The notes beneath the pieces were generated by a model. The model saw only the letters and a program-made list of their open reading frames with translations. It was not told the DNA's origin and did not search any database. Position numbers and translations under genes: made by a program. This document shows positions 18,880 through 29,000 of a stretch of DNA of 64,000 nucleotides, piece after piece (position 1 is the stretch's first letter; each line of letters opens with the position of its first letter). Source of the stretch: Rebecca billardiae RCC1528 (Eukaryota; Haptophyta); contig OZ251242.1 of assembly GCA_965240325.2 (NCBI GenBank), forward strand, positions 1-64,000, read 5' to 3'.

Positions 18880-20945
18880 CAGCCATGCTCGAATCTGCAC
18901 CGCATGCGGCAGCAGCTTCTGGGATGGTCCCGCTGCGGATGACGGCGTTCGCCGCAGATGACAGCTCGGTGTCGCTCGCTCGAGGGGCCACGGCGACGGA
19001 CGCGCCGAGCGCGTTGACGTCACTCCACGCGACCACGGCACTGCCCAGCGCGCTGGAGCCGCTGCCATCTGGTGCGGCTGTGCCTGCGCCCAGCTGGGGC
19101 CCAGCTGCAGCAGCGCTCGACTCCGCGCCGCATTGGCGGCAGCAGCAGGGATGGTGCCACGGCGGGACCCGGCGGTCGACGGAGCTGTCAGCTCGGCGGT
19201 GCACGCCCGAGGCGCGTGGGCGCTGGACGCACCGAGCGCGGTGCCGCTGCTCGCCTCGCCCATCGCGCTGGAGCCGCTGCCATCCGACGCTGCTGCGCCC
19301 GCGCCCAGCTTGGGCAGCAGCGGCAGCGCTCGACTCCGCGCCGCATTGGCGGCAGCAGCAGGGATGGTGCCACGGCGGGACCCGGCGGTCGACGGAGCTG
19401 TCAGCTCGGCTGTGCACGCCCGAGGGGCGTGGGCGCTGGGCGCACCGAGCGCGGTGCCGCTGCTCGCCTCGCCCATCGCGCTGGAGCCGCTGCCATCCGA
19501 CGCTGCTGCACCCGCGCCCAGCTTGGGCAGCAGCGGCTGCGGTCGACTCCGCGCCGCGTGCGGCGGCAGCAGCAGGGATGGTGCCACGGCGGTCGGCGGC
19601 GGTCGACGGAGCTGGAAGCTCGGCGGTGCACGCCCGAGGGGCGTGGGCGCTGGGCGCACCGAACGCGGTGCCGCTGCTCGCCTCGCCCGGCGCGCTGGAG
19701 GCGCTGCCATCGGGCGCTCAGCTGCGCCCGCGCCCAGCTTGGGCAGCAGCAGCAGCGCTCGACTCCGCGCCGCGTGCGGCAGCAGCAGCAGGGATGGTGC
19801 CACGGCGGTCGGCGGCGGTCGACGCAGCTGGAAGCTCGGCGGTGCACGCCCGAGGGGCGTGGGCGCTGGGCGCACCGAGCGCAGTGCCGCTGCTCGCCTC
19901 GCCCGGCGCGCTGGAGCCGCTGCCATCCGACGCTGCTGCGCCCGCACCCGGCCAGGGCAGCAGCAGCAGCGCTCGACTCCGCGCCGCGTGCCGTGGCAGC
20001 AGCAGGGATGGTGCCACGGCGGTCGGCGGCGGTCGACGCAGCTGTCAGCTCGGCGGTGCACGCCCGAGGGGCGTGGGCGCTGGGCGCACCGAGCGCGGTG
20101 CCGCTGCTCGCCTCGCCCGGCGCGCTGGAGCCGCTGCCATCCGACGCTGCTGCGCCCGCGCCCAGCTTGGGCAGCAGCGGCTGCGCTCGACTCCGCGCCG
20201 CGTGCGGCGGCAGCAGCAGGGATGGTGCCACGGCGGGCGGCGGCGGTCGACGGAGCTGTCAGCTCGGCGGTGTGCGCCCGAGGGGCCTGGGCGGTGGGCG
20301 CACCGAACGCGGTGCCGCTGCTCGCCTCGCCCATCGCGCTGGAGCCGCTGCCATCCGACGCTGCTGCGCCCGCGCCCAGCCGGGGCAGCTGCAGCTGCGC
20401 TCGACTCCGCGCCGCGTGCGGCGGCAGCAGCATGGATGGTGCCACGGCGGGCGGCGGCGGTCGACGGAGCTGGAAGCTCGGCGGTGCACGCCCGAGGGGC
20501 GTGGGCGCTGGGCGCACCGAACGCGGTGCCGCTGCTCGCCTTGCCCGGCGCGCTGGAGGCGCTGCCATCCGACGCTGCTGCGCCCGCGCCCAGCTTGGGC
20601 AGCTGCAGCTGCGCTCGACTCCGCGCCGCGTGCGGCGGCAGCAGCATGGATGGTGCCACGGCGGGCGGCGGCGGTCGACGGAGCTGGAAGCTCGGCGGTG
20701 CACGCCCGAGGGGCGTGGGCGCTGGACGCAATGAGCGCGGTGACGCCGCTCGCCTCGTGCCGTAGCGCGCTCGAGCCTCTGCCATCCGATGCCGCTGCGC
20801 CCGCGCCCCGGCGCCGCTGCACGGCTGCAGCTGGCTGGCGGCAGCTGCGCTCCGGAGGCTTCGCGCCGCATGCGATGGTAGCAGCAGGGAGGTGCCACGG
20901 CCAGGCCGGCGGCGGTGGACGTGGTCGGGCGGTGCTGAGTACTGC
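18880..20945 (+). repeat. 214-bp tandem array, left half of the foldback element
   Basis: The phrase GGGATGGTGCCACGG or a close variant recurs with its ATGG at 18924, 19151, 19364, 19578, 19794, 20008, 20222, 20436 and 20650, spacings mostly 213-216 bp. Outer and inner units are more diverged. Because the unit lacks stops, frames of 500-700 codons run across it on both strands; they are not credible genes, as all frames are equally open. Confidence 0.88.
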
Positions 20946-21890
20946 TTGACACGCCGACCGGTCGTCATTAAAATACTCTACTGTAGTGAGTCTACTAGCT
21001 GAGCTCGGACCAGCAGCTGTGACCGCCAATGCCGTCGCGCAGCGCCGACGAGAGTGAGTGACGACAGCACGGTGACGGGTGAATGTCGGGTGATGTGACC
21101 GCTGCCTGCGACGGCGGCACTGGCGGCAGCCGTCACGGTCAATCCGAGCGGCATTAGCTGATGCTGATTTAGCAGCACTCATCACTATGGCAGACAGAGA
21201 GTCGGACAGCTGCCGCCGCGGGCTGGCTCTGGCTCATGGCTGATGCATCGCCGTCAGCATCGTATGAATTATTGGAGTCGTACGGCTCCAAATTATTATT
21301 GATGATCAACAAGTGAACTGAAAGTCGTCGGATGCCGACGAGATTGATGACGAGGCGTAGCGCAGTGATGCGATACGATCCGGATACGATGACATATATG
21401 CTGTGCCGTGCCGCGTGTCAACTAGCTCCGCGTAGCTACGGCCACGGGACCGGTCGTCCGCGTGAGTGCAGAGTGAGACTCAGTTCACCGTTCAGCGGAC
21501 GACGATGCTGATATACTGCGCGCTGTCGTAGTATATAATAAATATATATATACGTAGTACGTCGTATTGCCTGCCGGATGCCCGGATGCGCTATGATCGG
21601 CGCGCGGCTGCGGCTCGCCATTGATGAGTCACGAGCACTCGGACTCTCTCTGGCTCTCTATATATATACGACTGTACGTACGACCGCCCGTATACCTGCC
21701 GCGCTACGAGTACGACTGCAGTCTGCGCCGCCGGCCGTATGAATATGAGCTGACCGGCGTTGCCCGCCCCGGAACCTGCTGGCAGCGGCTCTGCTCGCAG
21801 CAGGACAGAAGAAGTGTCGTAGCAACGGCACCGGGGGCTGGCCAGCGCGCCTGACGCGTGCATTGTCAGCGTCACTGCATTGCGCGCGTC
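20946..21890. other. Central loop of the foldback element, no gene seen
   Basis: Mixed composition with AT-rich patches (for example around 21530-21555 and 21655-21670) and short frames. No transposase motif is visible. Confidence 0.6.
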
Positions 21891-21894
21891 TGCC

Positions 21895-22865
21895 GCCCAG
21901 GCCCCTCGCGCGTGCAGCACCGAGCTGATAGCTGCATCCACCGCCGCCCGCCCGCCGTGGCGCCATCCCTGATGCTGCTGCCGCACGCGGCGCGGAGTCG
22001 AGCGCGGCCTCTGCTGCCCAAGCTGGGCGCGGGCGCAGCAGCATCGGATGGGAGCGTCTCGAGCGCGCCAGGCGAGGCGAGCAGCGGCACCGCGCTCAAT
22101 GCGCCCGCCGCCCAGGCCCCCCAGGCGCACACCGCCGAGCTTTGAGCTCTAGCGACCGTCGTCGCCCACCGTAGCACCATCCCTGATGCTGCCGCCGCAC
22201 GCGGCGCGGAGTCGAGCGCAGCCGCTGCTGCCCAAGCTGGGCGCGGGCGCAGCAGCGTCGGATGGCAGCGGCTCGAGCGCGATGGGCGAGGCGAGCAGCC
22301 GCACCGCGTTCGGTGCGTCCAGCGCCCAAGCCCCTCGGGCGTGCACCGCCGAGCTGACAGCTCCGTCGACCGCCGCCGACCGCCGTGGCACCATCCCTGC
22401 TGCTGCCGCCGCACGCGGCGCGGAGTCGAGCGCAGCCGCTGCTGCCCAAGCTGGGCGCGGGCAGCCTAGCGCCCGATGGCAGCGCCTCCAGCGCGCCGGG
22501 CGAGGCGAGCAGCGGCACCGCGTTCGGTGCGCCCAGCGCCCACGCCCCTCGGGCGCTCACCGCCGAGCTGCCAGCTGCATCGACCGCCGCCGGCCGCCGT
22601 GGCACCATCCCTGCTGCTGCCACGGCACGCGGCGCGGAGTTGAGCGCAGCTGCTGCTGCCCAAGCTGGGCGCGGGCACAGTAGTGCTCGAGGCAGCGGCT
22701 CCAGCGCGCTTGGCAGTGCCGTGGGCGCATCGAGCAGCGTCACCACGCTCGGCGCGTCCGTCGTCCAGGCCCTTCGAACCAGTGACACCAAGCTGTCAGC
22801 CGCGGCGACCGCCGTCATCCGTGCAGGACCATCCCAGCGGCCCAGCTGCTGCTGCCGCGTGCAGC
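21895..22865 (-). repeat. 214-bp tandem array, right half, inverted
   Basis: The reverse complement of the left unit (CCGTGGCACCATCCC) recurs with CAT at 21964, 22178, 22392, 22606 and, diverged, 22830: three exact 214-bp intervals and one of 224. The order of diverged and conserved units mirrors the left array (227-bp first interval there). Confidence 0.88.
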
Positions 22866-23023
22866 ATAGAGTAGAGCGCCCCTCATTCTGCCGGCAGAGT
22901 GGGGCGCAGGTGTTTGAAGCAGCACCCGGCGGTTGGTCCTGCGCTCCTGGGCACGGCTATGTACCTCTTGGTCTCATGGATGCAGGGGAATGCCAGCGCC
23001 CGCCATGCGTGCTCAGTCTATCA

Positions 23024-23638
23024 GCCTCGCCGAGTAGAGTAGTAGGACCTCATCTGCTCACACAGCTGTGGGGCTGCCGTCTCCTTGCTGTCACGCGCAG
23101 AGCAAGTCGAGAAGTGTCTGGCGACCACCGATGCCAGTGCTGCGCCGACAGGTGGATGTCCACCACCCGGCCGCGCCCGTAGCATGGGCGATGGTGAGAT
23201 GAGTGGCAGCACAGCGCACAGCTACGAGCAAGGGTGACGTGCGACGGTGTGGAGGCACGCGTGCTGGCGGCATGCTCCGAGCCCCGTGCTGCGTGCCCCC
23301 GGCTGCTTCTCGCCCTTGGTCGTCTCCTCGTCGATGCCCTCCTCCCCCGTACGCGTGAGCTCTGCGACGCCATCGGGCCAGCCCACCAGCGAACCGTGGG
23401 CGTGGCGCCCCTGCTGACGGCTGGCTGCCATCGCAAGCCACACACGCCTGCACGCGACAACTGGGCCGTCTGAGCCCTGTTGCCGCGTGCACGGCCACAG
23501 CGGGCCGTGCACGCGGCAACTGCAGTGAAAACCCCTCAGAGGGTGACCCCCTTTCGCGCCCCAGTGCCACGCCGCAACAGCGCTCAAACGCCCCAGTTTC
23601 CGCGTACAGTCGCCACTGCAGAGCGCCAGACCTTACTG
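23024..23638 (-). repeat. Terminal inverted repeat, right arm
   Basis: Inverted copy of 17942-18557, including the subterminal hairpin at 23479-23520. Confidence 0.85.
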
Positions 23639-23645
23639 ATGAGGC
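23639..23645. repeat. Candidate target-site duplication, right copy
   Basis: ATGAGGC, identical to 17935-17941, directly outside the right end of the element. Confidence 0.6.
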
Positions 23646-23786
23646 GCCATCGGACATTACGGGTGCGAAGCGTCGTCAAAGCAGGGTTGCAAGTCAGACC
23701 CTCTTGCTTGCCCAGCGTCCAGCGACTGAAACAACAGGACTGGCGCGACTGGCGAGTGGCGCAGGGGCTAAGCCAGGAGGGGCGAA
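23646..23786 (+). promoter_or_regulatory. Promoter/5' leader of the giant gene
   Basis: Only 141 bp separate the foldback element from the start codon of the giant gene. The start context is GGGGCGAAATGG. No TATA box is evident. Unless a 5' non-coding exon lies inside or beyond the element, the core promoter is here or has been supplied by the element. Confidence 0.4.
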
Positions 23787-26019
23787 ATGGCCGCTGGGGC
23801 GGTGCTGCTCGCACTCGCCGCCCCGGCGATACACCCTGTGTTGTTAGGGCTGGCCAGCCCGTCCACGCCGGAAATACTCTTCTCCGGCGAGGCGCACACC
23901 TGTCTCCTCTACGCCGACGCGGGCCTCAAGTGGTGCGCGCCCAGCCGCGCGCGCGCGCCCCGCGCCCGCGGCGCCGCGGCAGTTTGCCCACCACCGGCCG
24001 CTCCCGCCCGGCGCGCGCGCGCGCAGCTTCGGGCAAAACTCGGCCGGCCAGCTCGGGCAGGATGACTCCGACAACCGCGGAGACGATCCGGGCGAGCTCG
24101 GCCTCGCGCTGCCCTACATCAACCTGCCCACCGGCCTGTTTGCCACCGACATCTCCGCGGGAGGCTCGCACACGTGCGCCGTGCTCGGCGACAACACGCT
24201 GCGCTGGTGCGCGCGGCGGGGCGCGCCGGGCCGGGGCGCGCCGCGCCGCGCGAATGACGGGGCACACGCGCGCGACCGCGCGGAGGCGGGGCGTGGGCGC
24301 CGTGCACGGCTACGTTGCGCGCCGGCGCGCACGCGCCGGCCGGGCGCGGCTGAGCGCGCGCCCGCTCGCGCGCGCGGCTGCCGCGCGCCGCAGTTGGGGC
24401 ACGGCGACGGACGGGCGTCTCGGCGGTGGGAACGGGGACGACGTGGGCGACGGCGCCGTCAACTCGCTTGGCATGGGCGACGCGCTCGTCGCCGTCAACC
24501 TCGGCGCGGGCGCGAGCGTGCTGAGCGTGCGCGCCTCGGCCGCCAGCACGTGCGCGCTGCTCACGATCGGTGCGACCACCGGCCTCAAGTGCTGGGGCGA
24601 CAACAAGGCGGGCTCGCTGGGGTACGGGGACAACGCCGACAGAGGCGTGAGCGCCGCCGTCATGGGCGACAGCCTGCCCTTCGTCGCGCTGGGCACGGGC
24701 GACGTGATCAGCAGCTTCGACACGCACCTGGGCGGCCACGTGTGCGTGGTGCTCACCTCGGGCGCAGTCAAGTGGTGCGCGCACGCGCGCACGCACGCAC
24801 GCACGCACGCACGCGCGCACGCAACGCGCGCGCGCGCGCACGCACGCGCGCGCGCGCACGCGCCGTCGGCGGAGTGCGGCTGACCCGCGCGCGGCGCGCG
24901 TGGCGCTGCGGTGTGCGCCTGCGTGCCCGCGCGCCAGCTGGGGCGAGGGCTCGGCGGGCCAGCTCGGCACGGGCCAGAAGCAGGACGTGGGCACCGGCGC
25001 CGCCGACATGGGGAACAGCCTCGCCGCCGTCAACCTCGGCACCGGCGTCACGGCCGACCTCGTCGTGACCACGATCTCGAACACGTGCGCGCGCGTGGGC
25101 TCGGGCAAGCTCAAGTGCTGGGGCGAGGGCTGGACGGGCATGTCGGGCGGCATCCTCGGGTACGGCGACAAGGCGGACCGCTCGATCACCAACGACTTTG
25201 GCGACGCGCTGCCCGAGGTGGACCTGGGCGCGGGGCGCACCGTCGTGCGTGTGCAGATGGGGCTCAAGCACGCGTGCGCGCAGCTGGACGACGGCACGCT
25301 CAAGTGGTGCGCGCGGCAGCCGGGCGCAGCCACGGCGGCGGCGCGCGCTGCCCGGCGCGCCCGCGTCCCACACACACGCCCTGACGGTGCGGTGCACGCC
25401 CTGACGGTGCCTCTCCCGCCCGCCCCGCGCCCCCCCGCGCCACCCTGCGCGCGCGCACTCCGCAGCTGGGGCGCCGGCACGAGCGGCGAGCTCGGCACGG
25501 GCGACAACGACTCGCGCGGCGACGACCCGAACGAGATGGGCGACACGCTGCCGACGGTACAGCTGGGCAGCGGCCGCACCGCCATCCGCGTGAGCGCGGG
25601 CGACGGCTTCTCGTGCGCGCTGCTCGACGACCTCAACCTCAAGTGGTGCGCGGCCGCGCGCGGGCGGGCGCGCGCGCGCAGGGCAGGGCAGGGCAGGGGC
25701 GGAGACGGGGGGCCGGGCGGGGTCGCGCCGGGTGCGCCGCGGTTCCGGGGCGTGCCGGCCACGCGCGCCTGTCGAGGCTGGCGCGCGCCGCGCTGGGCAA
25801 GAGCGTGCGCCGAGGCCGCTGCGCCGCGCGGCCCGGGCCGCTGTGGCGCCCGCCGAGCCGGGCTGACTGACGCGAGAGGCGCGCCCGCGACCACGCACCG
25901 CGCGCCGCGCGGCGCGCAGCTGGGGCGACGCGGCCACGGGCCAGATCGGCAGCGGCTCGCGCACAGACATTGGCAAGTCGCCCGGCGAGATGGGCGACGC
26001 GCTGCCGCCGGTCGGGCTG
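23787..26019 (+). other. Signal peptide plus seven-bladed RCC1-like propeller module
   Basis: After the N-terminal hydrophobic segment, blades of about 60 residues follow the pattern W-G-x(5)-G-x-L-G-x-G-D...R-G-D...M-G-D-x-L-P-x-V-x-L-G-x-G...C-A-L-L...L-K-C. Exon 2 holds one blade, exon 3 two, exon 4 two, exon 5 one. The last blade starts in exon 6 (WGDAATGQIG...LPPVGLP) and lacks its second half, which exon 1 supplies (FSGEAHTCLLYADAGLKC). Together this gives a circularly closed seven-bladed propeller. LKCWG is intact where no intron interrupts it (24585-24600, and near 25111-25125). Confidence 0.8.
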
Positions 26020-29000
26020 CCGCAGCCGCCGCCGAGCCCGCCGCCGAGCCCGCCGCCGTCGCCACCGCCGTCGCCGCCGCCGCCGAGCCCGCCGCCGAGC
26101 CCGCCATCACCGCCGCCGTCGCCACCGCCGCCCAGCCCGCCGCCTTCCCCGCCGCCGTCCCCGCCGCCTTCCCCGCCGCCGTCTCCGCCGCCGTCGCCGC
26201 CGCCGGGCCCGCCGCCGTCGCCGCCGCCGAGCCCGCCGCCGAGCCCGCCGCCGAGCCCGCCGCCGTCGCCGCCGCCGAGCCCGCCGCCGAGCCCGCCGCC
26301 GAGCCCGCCGCCGAGCCCGCCGCCGTCGCCGCCGCCGAGCCCGCCTCCGAGCCCACCGCCGTCGCCGCCGCCGAGCCCGCCGCCCTCACCGCCGCCGCCG
26401 AGCCCGCCGCCCAGCCCCCCGCCGGCGCCGCCGCCTAGCCCGCCGCCCTCACCACCGCCGCCGAGCCCGCCGCCGTCGCCGCCGCCGAGCCCGCCGCCGA
26501 GCCCGCCGCCGAGCCCGCCGCCGTCGCCGCCACCGAGCCCGCCGCCGAGCCCGCCGCCGAGCCCGCCGCCGTCGCCGCCGCCGAGCCCGCCGCCATCACC
26601 GCCGCCGCCGAGCCCGCCGCCGAGCCCGCCGCCGTCGCCGCCCCCTAGCCCGCCGCCGAGCCCGCCACCCAGCCCGCCGCCGAGCCCGCCGCCGAGCCCG
26701 CCACCATCACCGCCGCCGCCGTCGCCGCCGCCGTCGCCGCCGCCCTCCCCGCCGCCGTCGCCTCCGCCGAGCCCGCCGCCCTCGCCGCCGCCGAGCCCGC
26801 CGCCGAGCCCGCCGCCCTCGCCGCCTCCGCCGGCTCCGCCGCCGAGCCCGCCGCCGAGCCCGCCGCCGAGCCCGCCGCCGAGCCCGCCGCCGTCGCCGCC
26901 GCCGAGCCCGCCGCCATCACCGCCGCCGCCAAGCCCGCCGCCCAGCCCGCCGCCGTCGCCGCCCCCTAGCCCGCCGCCGGGCCCGCCGCCCTCGCCGCCG
27001 CCGAGCCCGCCGCCTTCGCCGCCGCCGAGCCCGCCGCCCTCGCCGCCGCCGAGCCCGCCGCCCTCGCCGCCGCCGAGCCCGCCGCCCTCGCCGCCGCCGA
27101 GCCCGCCGCCAAGCCCGCCGCCCTCGCCGCCGCCGCCGTCGCCGCCGCCCAGCCCGCCGCCGAGCCCGCCGCCCTCGCCTCCGCCGAGCCCGCCGCCGAG
27201 CCCGCCGCCGAGCCCGCCGCCGAGCCCACCGCCGAGCCCGCCGCCCTCACCTCCACCGAGCCCGCCGCCGAGCCCGCCGCCCTCGCCGCCTCCGCCGAGC
27301 CCGCCGCCGAGCCCGCCGCCGAGCCCGCCGCCGAGCCCGCCACCGAGCCCACCGCCGAGCCCGCCGCCCTTGCCGCCGCCGAGTCCACCGCCCTCGCCAC
27401 CGCCGCCGTCGCCGCCGCCGAGCCCGCCGCCATCGCCGCCGCCGAGCCCGCCGCCGAGCCCGCCGCCCAGCCCGCCGCCGAGCCCGCCGCCGAGCCCGCC
27501 ACCGTCGCCGCCGCCGCCGTCGCCGCCGCCGTCGCCGCCTCCGAGCCCGCCGCCCTCGCCCCCGCCGAGCCCGCCGCCGAGCCCGCCGCCGAGCCCTCCG
27601 CCGAGCCCGCCGCCGAGCCCGCCACCCAGCCCGCCACCGAGCCCGCCGCCGAGCCCGCCGCCGAGCCCGCCGCCCTCACCTCCGCCGAGCCCTCCGCCGA
27701 GCCCGCCGCCCTCGCCGCCTCCGCCAAGCCCGCCGCCGAGCCCGCCGCCGAGCCCTCCGCCGAGCCCGCCGCCGAGCCCGCCGCCGAGCCCGCCGCCATC
27801 GCCGCCGCCGAGCCCGCCGCCCTCCCCGCCGCCGCCCAGACCGCCGCCCAGTCCGCCGCCTTCGCCGCCGCCCAGTCCGCCGCCGGGCCCGCCGCCGTCG
27901 CCGCCGCCGAGCCCGCCGCCGAGCCCGCCGCCGTCGCCGCCGCCGCCAAGCCCGCCGCCGAGCCCGCCGCCGAGCCCGCCGCCATCGCCGCCGCCGAGCC
28001 CGCCGCCGTCGCCACCGCCCTTGCCGCCGCCAAGCCCGCCGCCAGCGCCGCCACCGAGCCCGCCGCCGAGCCCGCCGCCCAGCCCGCCACCCTCGCCGCC
28101 TCCGCCGAGCCCACCGCCGAGCCCGCCGCCGAGTCCTCCGCCATCGCCGCCGCCGTCGCCGCCGCCGATTCCGCCGCCCAGCCCGCCGCCGAGCCCGCCG
28201 CCCAGCCCCCCACCGAGCCCACCGCCCTCACCGCCGCCGTCGCCGCCGCCGCCGAGCCCACCGCCGAGCCCGCCGCCGAGCCCGCCGCCGAGCCCGCCCC
28301 CGAGCCCGCCTCCGAGCCCGCCGCCCTCACCGCCGCCGTCGCCGCCGCCGAGCCCGCCGCCGAGCCCGCCGCCCGCACCACCGCCGTCGCCACCGCCGAG
28401 CCCGCCGCCGAGCCCGCCGCCCAGCCCACCGCCATCACCGCCGCCACCGAGCCCGCCGCCGAGCCCGCCGCCGTCGCCGCCGCCGTCGCCACCGCCCTCA
28501 CCACCGCCCAGCCCGCCGCCGAGCCCGCCGCCAAGCCCGCCACCACCGTCACCGCCGCCGAGCCCGCCGCCTAGCCCCCCGCCCAGGCCGCCGCCGTCAC
28601 CGCCGCCGTCGCCGCCGCCCAGCCCGCCGCCGAGCCCCCCGCCGCTGCCGCCGCCATCGCCGCCGCCGAGCCCACCGCCATCGCCACCGCCGTCGCCTCC
28701 GCCGCCGAGCCCGCCCCCCAGCCCGCCGCCGAGCCCGCCGCCGTCGCCACCGCCCAGCCCGCCGCCGAGCCCGCCGCCAAGCCCGCCGCCATCCCCACCG
28801 CCGTCTCCGCCGCCTTCCCCGCCGCCCTCCCCGCCGCCGTCGCCGCCGCCGTCGCCGCCGCCGTCGCCGCCTCCGCCAAACACTCCGCCGAGCCCGCCGC
28901 CGAGCCCGCCGCCCAGCCCGCCCCCGGCGCCGCCCCCTTCTCCGCCGCCGAGCCCGCCGCCGTCGCCGCCGCCGTCGCCGCCGCCCAGCCCGCCACCAAG

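Larger units (their letters stand above)
17942..23638. mobile_element. Foldback-like DNA transposon, non-autonomous, 5.7 kb
   Basis: The two ends are inverted copies: left CAGCCAGGTTTGGCGCTC (17942 on), right end read on the minus strand CAGTAAGGTCTGGCGCTC (23638 down). Near-perfect terminal inverted repeats extend to about 18557 and 23024 (about 610 bp). Inside these lie arrays of a 214-bp unit, also in inverted orientation: about ten units on the left, five on the right. A central loop of about 950 bp is AT-richer. I see no transposase, reverse transcriptase or other protein. The frames inside are repeats of the GC-rich unit, and the arm frames occur identically on both arms. The structure resembles Drosophila Foldback elements and would be mobilised in trans. 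A 7-bp duplication and CAG ends do not settle a superfamily. Confidence 0.8.

Noticed and set aside
18777-20968. Frames of 500-700 codons on both strands in the 214-bp array
   Set aside because: All arise from a stop-free GC-rich repeat, change frame between units (214 is not a multiple of 3) and match no family.
17942-23638. A Polinton/Maverick-type or virus-derived element
   Set aside because: Polintons make 6-bp duplications and encode polymerase B, integrase and capsid proteins. None is visible here, and the interior is tandem repeats.
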